64,000 nucleotides of DNA from Gambelia wislizenii (Eukaryota; Chordata; Lepidosauria; Squamata; Crotaphytidae): the NCBI GenBank assembly GCA_030847615.1, contig JAUMIR010000004.1, forward strand, positions 78,523,001-78,587,000, given 5' to 3'. This document shows, in pieces, positions 20,674 to 31,943 of this stretch (its first letter is position 1; every line of letters starts with the position of its first letter). Below the pieces are notes generated by a model. That model worked only from the letters and a program-made list of their open reading frames with translations. It had not been told where the DNA came from and ran no database searches. The position numbers and the translations under genes were made by a program.

Positions 20674-22629
20674 CAAATATACATGTACGAACACACAGAG
20701 AGATCTTTTTAGTCTTCTAAGATCTGATAGAAGGAGCAGAAGAGGTCTGAATACTGAGGATGGCATGCGAGACACAGCAGTTCATTCAGAAAAACAAAAA
20801 CAGATTATATTATGTGAACTACTCCGTCCCACTTCCTGAATTTTGTGAGCAAAATTGGATGTAGTTAGCTATGTAACTGCTTGATATTATTTTTATCTAT
20901 ATCTGTCTTTCTGGGGGTGGGGGGGTAGCTATTATTGTTTCTGTGTTCCAGCAGTCCTCAGTGCATCTTGAAGTCTGCTTAGCACCTAGCTGTGGCCAAT
21001 CTAATTAAACCTGCACAACACCTTCAGCATTCTGTCTGATAGATTGCTACAAATTAAAGACTTTCTGGCTTCAACAGCATGCCAGCTTTCTCCCTGCAGC
21101 TCTGTATGAAATGAAGAGTTCTGAGCAGCTTGAAAGCTTGCACATTCCTTTATGACATTCTGATTGCCTCAGAATGATTGCCCTATCCTGCATATACAGG
21201 TATGCATTTATTTCCAGTCTGTTTAGTAAATGTACCAGGGTCACTTCCTCTCTGTTTAGAATTCAGCTATCTCATCTTCTCTTGGTTCTGATTTCTTGGG
21301 AGTTTAAGGCACACTTTCCTGATGGGCAGGTTTGAATCAATCACAGGCCACTGTGTTTCTCTTTGTGAAACAGGATTGGGCAACCTGTAGCACTCTAGGT
21401 GTTGTTTGGCTGCAGCTATGATAAACCCTAGATAGCACAGCCAGTAGTAAGAAATACTGGGAGCTACTTGGAGGGCTATAATGAATTCTGCCTTCTAGTA
21501 GAATATTGTGCTCCCCAGCCTTCTTCATGCATGGAAAGCTCACAGTTTGCCTCTTCCTTGAATTAGAAGGGAAGTTTGTTGTTTTTGTGAGCAGCCTGAG
21601 TCTTGCGTGGGCACCTTGACCAAAAGTGGTCATGACTGTTTAAGGCAACCATGGCTCCCCCAAGACCTGTTCCAAACTGTTTGGTGCACCAGTCACCACC
21701 TGATCTCAGGCAGTAAATCACCATTAGCCATGCTGCCTGGGGGATTCTAGGAGATGTAGCTATCAAAGGTAACACTTCCAAGCTCTGCACATGACACACA
21801 TGTATGAGGCCAATATTTCAGTTGGAATTGGCCATTTCTGCTGAGCAAGATAAAAACTCTACTGAACACTGGGGGGAGGAGTTCAGGTGGTGCCTCCACC
21901 AAAATATACTTATGATTTCCTTCATTTTTAAAAAGCTTATAAACAAAGTCATAGTTTTTCTTCATGCTCAGCAGCAACCCATTCACTGTACAATTTAAAC
22001 AAGGGATTGCAAGTAACCCTGGGAACTATGATGCACCACAACATGCCTTCATATCCAGGAACATCATATTGAAAAGAAGATGGCTTCCCCATGGGCTGAT
22101 GGCTGAAGACCTCCAAAAGTGTCCCCACTTTTATAGGGGATCTGATGAAGGAGCCATCCCTTAACCTGTCTGCAATTTCAGGTCATCTGCTGTGTCTCAC
22201 ATCTTCCTTGAAGGGCAGTCAATCCTCCCATTATTTACATACCACCTCAAGAAAGAAGCAAGCCATGATCTTCCAGAGTGGCCAATGGTTGCTGAATCTC
22301 TTTCAGCTTGCTTCAGTTTCTGGCTGTCTTTGTAGACAGGTAAACAAAACAGATGTTGCAGAGTTCAGAGGAGCGTTAGGTTAATGTATTGTACCAGCAG
22401 ATCCAATGTATTACCCAAGAACCATTTCACTGATGGGATTTATCATGTAAGTTATAGGAACTAGGGCCATTATTTCTATAGTTAGTTCCACCTCACTGTA
22501 AAGAGCAATTGATTGTTTGGGGTATTTTAATCAGTAAAGCAGATATGCAGTTTTTACAAAATAGGATTCTTTAATGTTAGCTCATGTCCTATCAGTGTAA
22601 CTCTTGGTACTGTTTTTGCACAGCTTCCA
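20674..22629. other. unassigned intergenic DNA
   Basis: Mostly unrecognised. A short stretch near 21.37-21.48 kb (GGCAACCTGTAGCACTCTAG ... ) resembles the dispersed ACTACAACTCCCATC-type repeat found also near 39.1, 42.4, 44.85 and 59.2 kb. Short open frames have no motifs. Confidence 0.45.
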
Positions 22630-23010
22630 ACTGTCTGAATTTGGAAGGGAAAGTCTTGATTAATCCTCTGTCACCCCACTTTTTCAGCTACTTGTAAAAT
22701 AACCTGGTTTCTCTGTCCTCCCACTTTTCTCCTTTGTCCTTGGCTTACTTCAGTTGCTGAAAACTGACTTCAAAGCACAAAGACTGCAAAAGGGCTTTAC
22801 ATTAAATCATTTCAGGGGTAAGGGTGAGAAGATGAGGGGGTGACATCTTGCCCTTCTCAGTAGGCTCAGGCAAAAGCAAACTGCTGCAGACTCTCCTAGC
22901 TTGTGTGTTCTTCCTCATTTTAGTAACCTTTGCCATCTTAACAAAACCCTGATGTTACTGGAACACATGTGTCCTGATTTTCATCTGTGAAATGTTGGAG
23001 GGAATGGTAT
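22630..23010 (+). mobile_element. GTTGGAGGGTATG-ended element, copy 2
   Basis: Collinear with 60.94-61.30 kb over its whole length: CTCTGTCACCCCACTTTTTCA, TTTGTCCTTGGCTTACTTCAG, CTGCTGCAGACTCTCCTAGC, TTTGCCATCTTAACA, then ATGTTGGAGGGAATG. The left terminus is replaced or lost before CTTGATTAATCC. Non-coding. Confidence 0.65.
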
Positions 23011-24199
23011 TGCATATTATGCTGGGCTCTTGCTTGAAACTGTTCTGCATTCAAATTCTGACCATCTTGCTCTTGTCCTTGATGCTGGGAAATCGCTTAC
23101 AACCCTGGACTATTTCATTTTCTTCCACAGTCCCTGGAAGTTACTTCCTTGTGTAACGTGGTGTGAAACAGGTTGCCACTTTCTACCTCTTTAATTTATA
23201 ACTCTATAGCAACTATTCAGAAATTGATTGGTCTGCGAAATGTTGCACTGATTATTAAAAAACACAATCATTTATTATATCCTTAATAGAAACCTAACAG
23301 ATATTTAAAAGCAGAATGTAGAAGGAAAATTCTTTCATAGAAAAAGAAGAGAGAAGTCCATGCTTTTTTTCTATTTAACATGTGGGTTTTTCTCCCCCTG
23401 TGTCTGTCTTTTCACTTTTTTAAAAAATAAAAATAAAAAAATCTGCAATTGAAGTCTATAGCTGAACAACCACTTCTTGTTTTTATTGACAGGGAGATCT
23501 AGGCACTTGCAAGCAGGTTTTTTTTTTATGTTACTTCAGTTTAGTGAGCAGGTATTTGGGGAGCTGCTGTAAAGAAAGCAAAGAAGATGCCCTTGGGGTT
23601 CTTCAACTAAGATTTTGAGGATCTGCCAGATGCTATATTGATCTGAAAGGCTTGTGACTTGAAAAAAATAAATAGAGATAAACACTCATCTAGAAAAGGA
23701 GGTGGCAACTGGGGATTGCTTGGCCATTGTTCATCATTTGGATGAAGTGGCGTAGAAAGTATATGGCCTTAGGTCTCTTTGACTCCACATTCAGAATAAT
23801 TTCATCAGGGACTTGGCTGGAGTGAATTGTTGCTCCTTCTCCTTGAACTCCCCCCACTTTTTTTTTTTTTTTTTGAAAAAGAAGACATTTCCAGATATTG
23901 CTGTTTTAGCTAATCGTGCTGTGACTCAAATTGATAGTTTAAGAATTCTTTCCTTTGCACCTCAGCTGGGAGGAGGAAGGGACACACAAAATTGCTGTCA
24001 TTGCCTAATTCTCTCCAATTTGAAAATGATTCAGTTAAATTGACACCTTTCACTGATATTAAAGAAAACATTCAATTTGTTCAGAACCAGGAGGCAGGGG
24101 AAAGATCCCAGGATGGAGGTGACTGCTTTTGATATTTGGGAAAGACAGAGTGACAATAAAAATGAGTAACTGTTCTTAAATGGAAAATGTGACCACTTG
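23011..24199. other. unassigned intergenic DNA
   Basis: AT-rich, with a 16-base T run near 23858 and an A/T-rich patch at 23418. No gene recognised. Confidence 0.45.
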
Positions 24200-24335
24200 G
24201 CCACCTCCTTCCTGTTTTGTGTGTTTGTATATGTGCAGAAAACATGATTTTCTGCAACAAGTTTTCCTATACAGTAAACAGAATGTTCTGCACAGACAAT
24301 AACGTTTTCTGTATGAAAACATCAAGTTTCTTGTG
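24200..24335. repeat. TTTTCTGTGCA-motif interspersed repeat, copy 3 (short)
   Basis: GTGTTTGTATATGTGCAGAAA, ATGATTTTCTGC, ACAGTAAACAGAATG, CTGCACAGACAATAACGTTTTC follow the same order as the copies at 17.05 and 56.65 kb. Only the middle part of the family is present. Confidence 0.55.
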
Positions 24336-25323
24336 TTGGAAATGACATCATCTGTAGAACTCCACCACATGCTCCCGGTTGTGTGTGTATTTCTTTAGTC
24401 TCTGTGTTCAAATCATTCAGCAAAGTCTTGAACTACAAATACTGGTAGTCTTTGAAAAATACCCTGTGTTCTCTTGCAGCAGGGAGAAAGTTGTTGAAAT
24501 CGTTTGTTCTTGTTCACAAGAATGAAATAAAAAAGATTTACATTGGTTGATCATGTACACATTTCACAGACCCTTTTCCTATACTAATGTTTGGTGTGAA
24601 ATAGATTTTAGATTCTTCTTCCACCTTGACTGGAGTAGTTGTGTTCCATTTAGTGACTATTGATTTCTTTTTAGACCTGATCACCTCAAAACTTGCATGC
24701 CTCTGATGTTTTTCCCCAATGTTTTTCTTACTCAACTGTGATCAGGGCAAATATGTTGCATTCAGAGTTAACCTATGACACTTTGTTGCCTGAGATCTAT
24801 TAACAAATGGTACACCCACCCTGTTTTAACATGAATAGTACTCAAAGGCAGTGAACTGATTTTGCTGCGAACAGCTAGAAATCCCTCAAGGAACTCTCCC
24901 TATTCTGAGCACTAAAAATAGAACAATAACAAATAAACATATTTAAAAATCTTCTGTCTCTTCATAAAACCCAAAGTCTGCTGTCTGAGGCAGCCATCTC
25001 ACTCAGCTTCCTATTAAAGCTGATTCTGGTTACTTGTACTAATGTCCAGAGATACTCAGGTACATATAATAGGCTGGAATCCTGTTGGGGATTTACGTGT
25101 GGGTAAACATTGTAATTTTGACATGAATCCTGTTCTGATCCCCTCAATCCCTGCTTACTGGGAAGCAGCCTCTGTGATTGATGGGGGGTCTATTCTCCTG
25201 TTGATTGGGAAGCAGCTGATAGCCCCACCCTTCCCGTAAGCAATATGTGGTGTGACAGGCAGAAGCAGGACACCTGGCACAATTCCCCCTTGTGTTGGAG
25301 ATCAATCGCATTGGGGTCGGTTG
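24336..25323. other. unassigned intergenic DNA
   Basis: No recognised gene or repeat up to the start of the CR1 nest. Confidence 0.45.
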
Positions 25324-25326
25324 CCG

Positions 25327-25680
25327 TCCAGAAGGTGGAAGAGGCAACAAGGAGATCAGCTATTTTAGATCTGATCCTAACCAATGTGGATGACCTGGTT
25401 AATGGTGTGGAAGCGGTGGGATCCTTATGGGGGAGTGACCATGTTCTCCTGGAGTTTGTTATACAGAGGAAAGGGGAAGCCAAGTGTATACAGACATGCA
25501 TTCTAGACTTTAGGAAAGGTGATTTCAGAAAACTCAGGGAATTACTGGGGGTGATCCCATGGTCAGGAATACTGAAAGATAAAGGAGTTCGTGATGGATG
25601 GGAGTTTCTTAAAAGTGAAATATTGACGGCACAACTTCAAACAGTTCTAATGAAGAACAATAAAGCGGAGGTGTCTAAAG
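25327..25680 (+). pseudogene. CR1 ORF2 remnant: end of AP endonuclease domain
   Basis: The frame has VQKVEEATRRSAILDLIL, TNVDDLVN, GSLWGSDHVLLEF and then the linker FRKLRELLGVIPWSGILK. It covers the last third of the target-nicking endonuclease, including the Ser-Asp-His motif. The catalytic Glu and Asn motifs are upstream and lost by truncation. Confidence 0.85.
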
Positions 25681-25734
25681 AAAACCAGGCTGGATGTTGA
25701 AAGAACTCTCAACTGAGCTAAAACTTAAAAAGGT

Positions 25735-25950
25735 CAAGCCTGAGCTCCATCTGTGTTTTGGCTTTTCTGATTTTCCCCCTACATGAGCTGGCTATTTGTT
25801 TGAATTATTTGGTGATTTCCCCCTTTTCCCATTTCTTGTACATGTCCAAGAAATGGAAAAAGGGGGAAATCACCAAATAATTCAAACAAATAGCCAGCTC
25901 ATGTAGGGGGAAAATCAGAAAAGCTAAAACACAGATGGAGCTCAGGCTTG
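25735..25950. repeat. near-perfect palindrome, 104-bp arms, 8-bp spacer
   Basis: Left arm 25735-25838 and right arm 25847-25950 are reverse complements at 102 of 104 positions by my count, separated by TACATGTC. The right arm is the normal CR1 linker sequence in its proper place; the left arm is an inverted extra copy. The DNA could form a long hairpin. Confidence 0.93.
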
Positions 25951-26219
25951 CTAGAGAGGTTAAAAACAATAAAAAAGGCTTTAGGGCTTTTTTTTTTTTT
26001 GGTTATATCTGTAGCAAAAGGAAGAACAAGGAAATGGTAGGGCTGCTGTGTGGAGAAGATGGTGAAAGGCTAACGGGACAGAGAAAAGGCAGAACTACCA
26101 GTACTTAACACCTTCTTTGCTTCAGTCTTCTCCCAAAGGGGGAACAGTGCTCAGCTTGGGGAAAATTGAGCAGATGATACAGTAGGGGAAATACAGCACA
26201 AGCCTGGTGAAGAGGTAGT

Positions 26220-27188
26220 TCAGGAATACCTGACCAGTATAAATGAGTTCAAGTCTCCAGGGCCAAGGGTATTAAAAGAACTGGCAGAATGATCTCAGAA
26301 TAACTATCAATAATCTTTGAGAACTCCCAGAGAACAGGAGAGGTCCGAACAGACTGGAGGAGGGCAAGTGTGTCCCCATCTTTAAAAGGCGGGGGGGGGG
26401 GAAGGAAGACCCAAATAATTATTGCCCAGTCAGCCTGAGATCAATACTAGAAATGATTCTAGCAGATCATTAAACAGACATTCTGCAAGCACTTAGAAAG
26501 GAATGCCATGATCACAAAAAGTCAACATGGGTTTCTCAAAAACAAGTTGTGCCAGACCAATCTTATCTCTTTTTTTTTTATAGAGTTACCAACTTGATAG
26601 ATAAAGGGAATCCTGTGGATGTAGTGTATCTTGATTTCAGAAGGCTTTTCACAAGGTCCTCCATGATACTCTTGCAAAAAAGTTAGTAACCTGTGGGCTA
26701 GACAATGCAACTGTTAGGTGGATTTGTAATTGATTGACTGACTGAACCGAACCCAAAGGGTAGTCACCAATGGCTCCTCTTCATCCTGGAGAGAAGTGAC
26801 CAGTGGGGTGCCACAGGGTTCTGTCCTGGGTCCAGTGCTATTCAACATCTTTATCAATGACTTGGATGGGGGAATAGAGAGCATGCTTATCAAGTTTGCA
26901 GATGACATCAAATTAGGAGGGGTAGCTAATACCCCAGAGGACAGGATCAAAATCCCAAATGGCCTCAACAGATTAGAAAGCTGGGCCAAAACTAACAAAA
27001 TGAATTTCAACAGGGAGAAATGTAGGATACTACACTTGGGCAATACAAATGAAATGCACAGCTATAGGATGGGTGACACCTGGCTTGATGGCAGTACATG
27101 CGAAAGGGATCTCAGAGTCTTAGTGGACCACAAACTGAATATGAGTCAGTTGTGTGATGCAGGAGCTAAAAAAGCCAATGTGATTCTA
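26220..27188 (+). pseudogene. outer CR1 ORF2 remnant: reverse transcriptase, interrupted
   Basis: The early part is frame-shifted (26.2-26.8 kb). From 26796 a clean frame shows SGVPQGSVLGPVLFNIFINDLD (motif B and following), then FADDIKLGG, the catalytic motif with both aspartates intact, NGLNRLESWAKTNKMNFN, LHLGN, and CERDLRVLVDHKLNMS, ending in AGAKKANVIL where the L2 tail begins. The C-terminal rest is encoded after the interruption near 33.88 kb. Confidence 0.9.
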
Positions 27189-29050
27189 ATAATAATAATA
27201 ATAAAATTTATTTACATACTGCCCATTGGTAACCCAATCAGGGCAGTTAACAACATTAAAACACCATACAAAATAAAACAGTATACTCCCTTCCCCCCCT
27301 TAAAAAGTTATTAAATCAAATTACAGATTAAAACAACAATTAAAACACTTAATAAAACACATACATACATTTAACAATAGCAGTAGATCCCCAGCGATAT
27401 TCAGTTCCGTTAACAAAGGGGGTTGTGGGGATTCTCCTGAAGGAGGGGGGAACCCAAGGCCAGGATAATCTATTCTGGAAAGGCCTGCCGGAAGAGATCT
27501 GCCTTGACGGCCTTTTTGAAGCTGTCCAAAGATGTCAATTGGCGGATCTCATCCGGCAGGCCGTTCCATAGTCTGAGGGTGACAACAGAAAAAGTTCTCT
27601 GGGAGGTAGCTGAAAGCCTCGACTTTTAAGGCTGCAGCAAATTCCTCCCAGAGGACCAGAGTGCGCGGGGAGGATTATAGGGGAGGAGGCGGTCCCTGAG
27701 ATAGCTTGGACCCAAGCCATTTAGGGCTTTAAAAGTGATAACCAACACCTTGTACTGGGCCAGGAAACCAATAGGCAGCCAGTGAAGGGACCTCAAAACC
27801 GGAGTGATGTGGTCCCTCCTAGATGTTCCTGAAACAAGCCTGGCCGCCATATTTTGTACCAACTGTAGTTTCTGAACCAAGCACAAGGGTAGCCCCATGT
27901 AGAGCGCATTACAGAAGTCTAGGCATGAGGTTACCAGTGCATGAACAACGGTCTCAAGGTCCCTTGCTTCCAGAAAAGGGCACAGCTGGCGTATCAGCCA
28001 AAGCTGATAACAGGTGCTCCTAACTGTTGTATTTACCTGATTCATCATCAGGAGCGATGAGTCAAGGAGCACCCCCAGACCACGAACACAGTCACTGGAG
28101 GAGAGTGTGACCCCATCCAGGACTAGAGGTTGCACCCAATTCTTGGTTTCGGGGCTGCTACCATGAGCACCTCCGTCTTATCTGGATTCAGTTTCAATCT
28201 GTTTTTCCTCATCCAGCCCATTACCGCACAAAGACATTCATTGAGAGAAGAGATGTCATTGGAATTCGAGGCCAACGAATGAGATACGGAGAAATAGATC
28301 TGAGTGTCATCAGTATACTGATAACAGTATATCCCGCTCCATAACTCTGAATAATCTCACCCAGCAGCTTCATATAGATGTTAAATAACATTGGGAACAG
28401 GATAGCTCCCTGTGGAACTCCCCAGGTGAGCTCTCTTTTGCTCGAACAACTGTCCCCAAGCAGCACCCTCTGGGACCTGCCTGAGAGGAAGGACCGGAAC
28501 CACTGCAATGCAGTGCCCCTGATACAACCCCTTCAGGTCGTCCAAGAGGATGCCATGATCTATCATGTCAAAAGCTGCTGAGAGGTCTAAGAGCACCAAC
28601 AGGGTCACACTACCCCTGCCGATGCTCAGACGCAGATCGTCGGTCAAGGCAACCATGGCAGTCTCAACCCCAAAGCCAGTCCTGAGGCCGGTTTGAAATG
28701 GGTCTAGATAATCGGTTTCATCCAAGACAGCTTGGAGTTGAAGAGCAACTGCCCTCTTGATCACCTTGCTCAGAAATGGCAATAAAGAAACAGGTCTGTA
28801 GTTACTCATATCCAGGGGGTCCAGGGAAGGTTTTTTCAGAACCGGCCTAACAGCCTCTTCCTTCAGAAAAGATGGAACATGTCCCTCCCTGAAAAATGCA
28901 TTGATGATATCTATGAGGAATCTCCTCAATACTTCCTCCCCCCTGCACGGCCAGCCATGATGGGCAAGGGTCGAGAGGGCAAGTTGTTTTCCTCACCCTA
29001 CCAAGCAGCTTGTCCACGTCCTTGGTACTCACAGATTGGAGCTGATCCAG
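27189..29050 (-). mobile_element. L2-clade LINE of the nest, 3' part
   Basis: Antisense L2 whose 3' tail is the (ATT)n-type repeat seen here as ATAATAATAATAATA at the left edge, just after the broken CR1. The minus strand carries, in order from the right, polymerase fingers, palm, thumb and the post-polymerase domain. It is split at about 29050 by the inner CR1; the 5' part resumes at about 33560. Flanking duplication GATTCTA / GTTTCTA (27182 and 33871) brackets the whole L2. Confidence 0.9.
27540..28929 (-). pseudogene. L2 ORF2 remnant: reverse transcriptase and C-terminal domain
   Basis: Minus-strand frames together read the L2 polymerase: RPVLKKPSLDP, MSNYRPVSLLPFLSKVIKR, QTGLRTGFGVETA, motif A LLDLSAAFDMIDH, WGVPQGAILFPMLFNIY (motif B region, Ser of QGS changed to Ala), the YTDD motif retained as a TATACTGATGAC codon series but out of frame with its neighbours, then LDGVTLSSSDCVRGLGVLLD, CPFLEARDLETVVHALV, RLVSGTSRRDHITPVLRSLHWLP and ALNGLGPSYLRDRL. 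At least three frame breaks separate these blocks. The DHITPVLxxLHWLP signature is typical of L2-type LINEs and absent from CR1. Confidence 0.88.
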
Positions 29051-29176
29051 AATAACTTAGAATCATAGAATCATAGAATTGCAGAGTTGGAAGAGACCAT
29101 GAGGGCCATCCAGTCCAACCCCCTGCCACGCAGGAAATCACGATCAAAGCATCCCTGACAGATGGCCATCCAGCCT

Positions 29177-31943
29177 CTATTTAAATACCTCCAAGGAAGG
29201 AGACCCCACCACGCTCCGAGGGAGTGTGTTCCACTGCCAGACAGCTCTTACTGTCAGAAAGTTCCTCCTAATGTTGAGGTGGAATCTCTGTTCCTGGAGC
29301 TTGCATCCATTGCTCCATGATCCAGTCTCTGGAGCAGCAGAAAACAAGTTTGCTCCATCCTCAACGTGACACCCCTTCAAATACTTAAACAGGGCTATCA
29401 TATCGCCTCTTAACTGTCTTTTTTCCAGGCTAAACATACCCAGCTCCCTAAGTCTCTCCTCATAAGGCATCGTTTCCAGATCTTTCACCATTTTAGTCGC
29501 CCTTCTCTGGACACGCTCCAATTTGTCAATATCCTTTTTGAATTGTGGTGCCCAGAACTGGACACAGTATTCTAGGTGAGGCCTGACCAAAGCAGAATAG
29601 AGTGGCACTATTACTTCCCTTGATCTAGACACAATACTTCTATTGATGCAGCCCAAAATCGCATTGGCCTTTTTAGCTGCCACATCACACTGTTGACTCA
29701 TGTTCAACTTGTGGTCTACTAGGACTCCTAGACCCCTTTCGCACATAGTCTTGTTCAGCCAGGTCTTCCCCATCCTATATGCATTTCGTTTTTCTGCCCT
29801 AAGTGCAGTACTTTACATTTCTCTGTATTGAACTTCATTTTGTTAGCTTTGGCCCAGCTCTCTAGTTTATCCAGGTCATTTTGAATTTTGATCCTGTCCT
29901 CTAGGGAATTAGCTACTCCTCCTAATTTGCTGTTATCTGCAAATTTGATAAGTATGCCCCTAATTCCCTCATCCAAGTCATTGATAAAGATGTTGAATAG
30001 CAGTGGGCCCAGGACAGAACCCTGTGGCACCCCACTGGTCATATCTTTCCAAGACGAAGAGGGGCCACTGCTGAGCACCCTTTGGTTCGACCGGTCAACC
30101 AATTACAAATCCATTTAACAGTTAACTTGTCTAGCCCACATTTTACAAGCTTGTTTGCAAGAATGTCATGTGGGACCTTGTCAAAGGCCTTACTGAAATC
30201 AAGGTATGTGATATCCACAGCATTCCCTTCATCTACGAAGCTGGTAATTTTTTCAAAAAAAGAGATCAGATTAGTCTGGCATGACTTGTTTCTCTGAAAC
30301 CCATGTTGACTTTTTGTGATTATGGCATTGCCTTCTAAATGTTCACAGACTCTCTGTTTAATGATCTGCTCTAGAATCTTCCCTGGTATTGATGTCAGAC
30401 TAACTGGACGATAATTGTTGGGATCCTCCTTTCCCCCCTTTTTGAAAATGGGGACAACGTTTGCCCTCCTCCAGTCGGCTGGGACTTCTGTTCTCCAAGA
30501 GTTCTCAAAGATTATTGCCAATGGCTCTGAGATTACATTTGCCAGCTCTTTTAATAGTCTTGGATGTAGTTCATCTGGTCCTGGAGATTTAAATTCATTT
30601 AGATTAAGAAGGTATTCCTCTACTACTTCTTTGCTTATTTTGTGCTGGATTTCCGCTCTTGTGTCCTCTGTTCCTTTATCCGCAGGTTGGTCGCCCTTTT
30701 CCTTTTCTGAAAACACTGAGGCAAAGAAGGTGTTGAGTAATTCTGCCTTTTCTCTGTCCCCTGTTAGCATTTTGCTATCTTCTCCACGTACCATTTCCTT
30801 CTTTCTCCTTTTGCTGCGGACATGCCCCCAAACCCCCTTTTTATTGTTCTTAACCTCTCTAGCAAGCCTGAGCTCATTCTGCACTTTAGCTTTTCTGACT
30901 TTACTCCTACACGTGTTCGCTATCTGTTTGAATTCTTCTTTGGTGATTTCCCCCTTTTTCCATTTCCTATACATGTTCCGTTTAAAACTTAGTTCCATTG
31001 AAAGTTCTTTAGTCATCCATCCTGGTTTCTTGAGACACCTCCCATTTTTCTTCCTCACTGGTACTGTTTGAAATTGTGCCTTCAGTATCTCCCTTTTGAG
31101 AAAGTCCCATCCATCTTGAGGTCTCTTCTCTTTTAATATTCCTGACCATGGGATCACCCACAGTATTTCCCTGAGTTTATTGAAATCAGCTCTCCTAAAG
31201 TTGAGAATGCATGCCTGACTATGCCTGGCTTTGCCTTTCCATTGTATAATAAACTCCAGGAGAACATGATCACTCTCACCTAAGGATCCCACCACTTGCA
31301 CCCCATTAACCAGGTCATCTCTGTTGGTTAGGATCAGATCTAAAATAGTTGACCCCCTTGTTGCCTCTTCCACCTTTTGGACCATGAAATTGTCTTCCAG
31401 GCAAGTAAGGAATTTGCTAGACCTTGAAGTTTTGGTTGAGTTAGATTTCCAGCAAATATCAGGATAGTTGAAGTCACCTCTCTGTTCTGTGTGTGTGTTC
31501 ATCTGTTCTAGAAAGGCATCATCCAATTCCTCTGTCTGACTTGGGGGTCTGTAGTAGAGTCCCACAATAACATCCCTGTTGTTTCCCTCCCCTTTAATTT
31601 TTATCCAGATGCTCTCCACCTGGCTACCAGTATTGATGTCATGGATCTCTTCAGTGGTATAAATATCCCTGACATATAATGCTATTCCTCCTCCTTTCCT
31701 GTTTGGCCTGTTTCTCTTATAAAGGTTATACCCCTCTATTCCTACATTCCAATCATGAGACTCATCCCACCAGGTTTCAGTAATGCCTATTATATCATAT
31801 TTGTTTTGTAGTGCTAGGAGTTCAAGTTCATCTTGCTTATTTCCCATGCTCTGTGCATTAGTGTAGATACATCTAAGACCATGTGTTCCCTTTACTTGCT
31901 GCCTGTGCAAGTTTTTTTGCCTCCCACTGTTGGGTCCTTGCAC
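29177..31943 (-). pseudogene. inner CR1 ORF2: endonuclease plus reverse transcriptase, frameshifted
   Basis: The first frame, 634 codons, starts in ORF1 overlap and then gives the endonuclease: TNAQSMGNKQDELELL, GITETWWDES, RPNRKGGGIALYVRD, GDFNYPDICW (just after a small deletion), GESDHVLLEF; then the polymerase: NEFKSPGPDELHPRLLKE, NNYRPVSLTSIPGKILEQ, SQHGFQRNKS and motif A YLDFSKAFDKVPHD. A frameshift near 30080 moves reading to a frame with SGVPQGSVLGPLLFNIF and FADNSKLGG, where the second catalytic Asp has become Asn. A second shift near 29768 (deletion in the HSYR region) leads to the C-terminal domain with [16 protein letters not shown] and [20 protein letters not shown]. In life the protein nicks target DNA and copies its own RNA there; this copy cannot. 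Confidence 0.93.

Larger units (their letters stand above)
25324..27188 (+). mobile_element. outer CR1 LINE of the nest, left part
   Basis: Sense CR1, 5' truncated within the endonuclease domain (GTCCAGAAGGTGGAAGAGGC), running through the linker and reverse transcriptase up to GCCAATGTGATTCTA, where an antisense L2 interrupts it. The remainder, starting TTCTAGGCTGCATTAAT, is found at 33.87 kb. An inverted duplication of 104 bp lies in its linker region. Several frame breaks before 26.8 kb. Confidence 0.93.

Noticed and set aside
30415..31071. 218-codon plus-strand open frame
   Set aside because: Antisense shadow of the CR1 ORF2 linker and polymerase entry on the minus strand.
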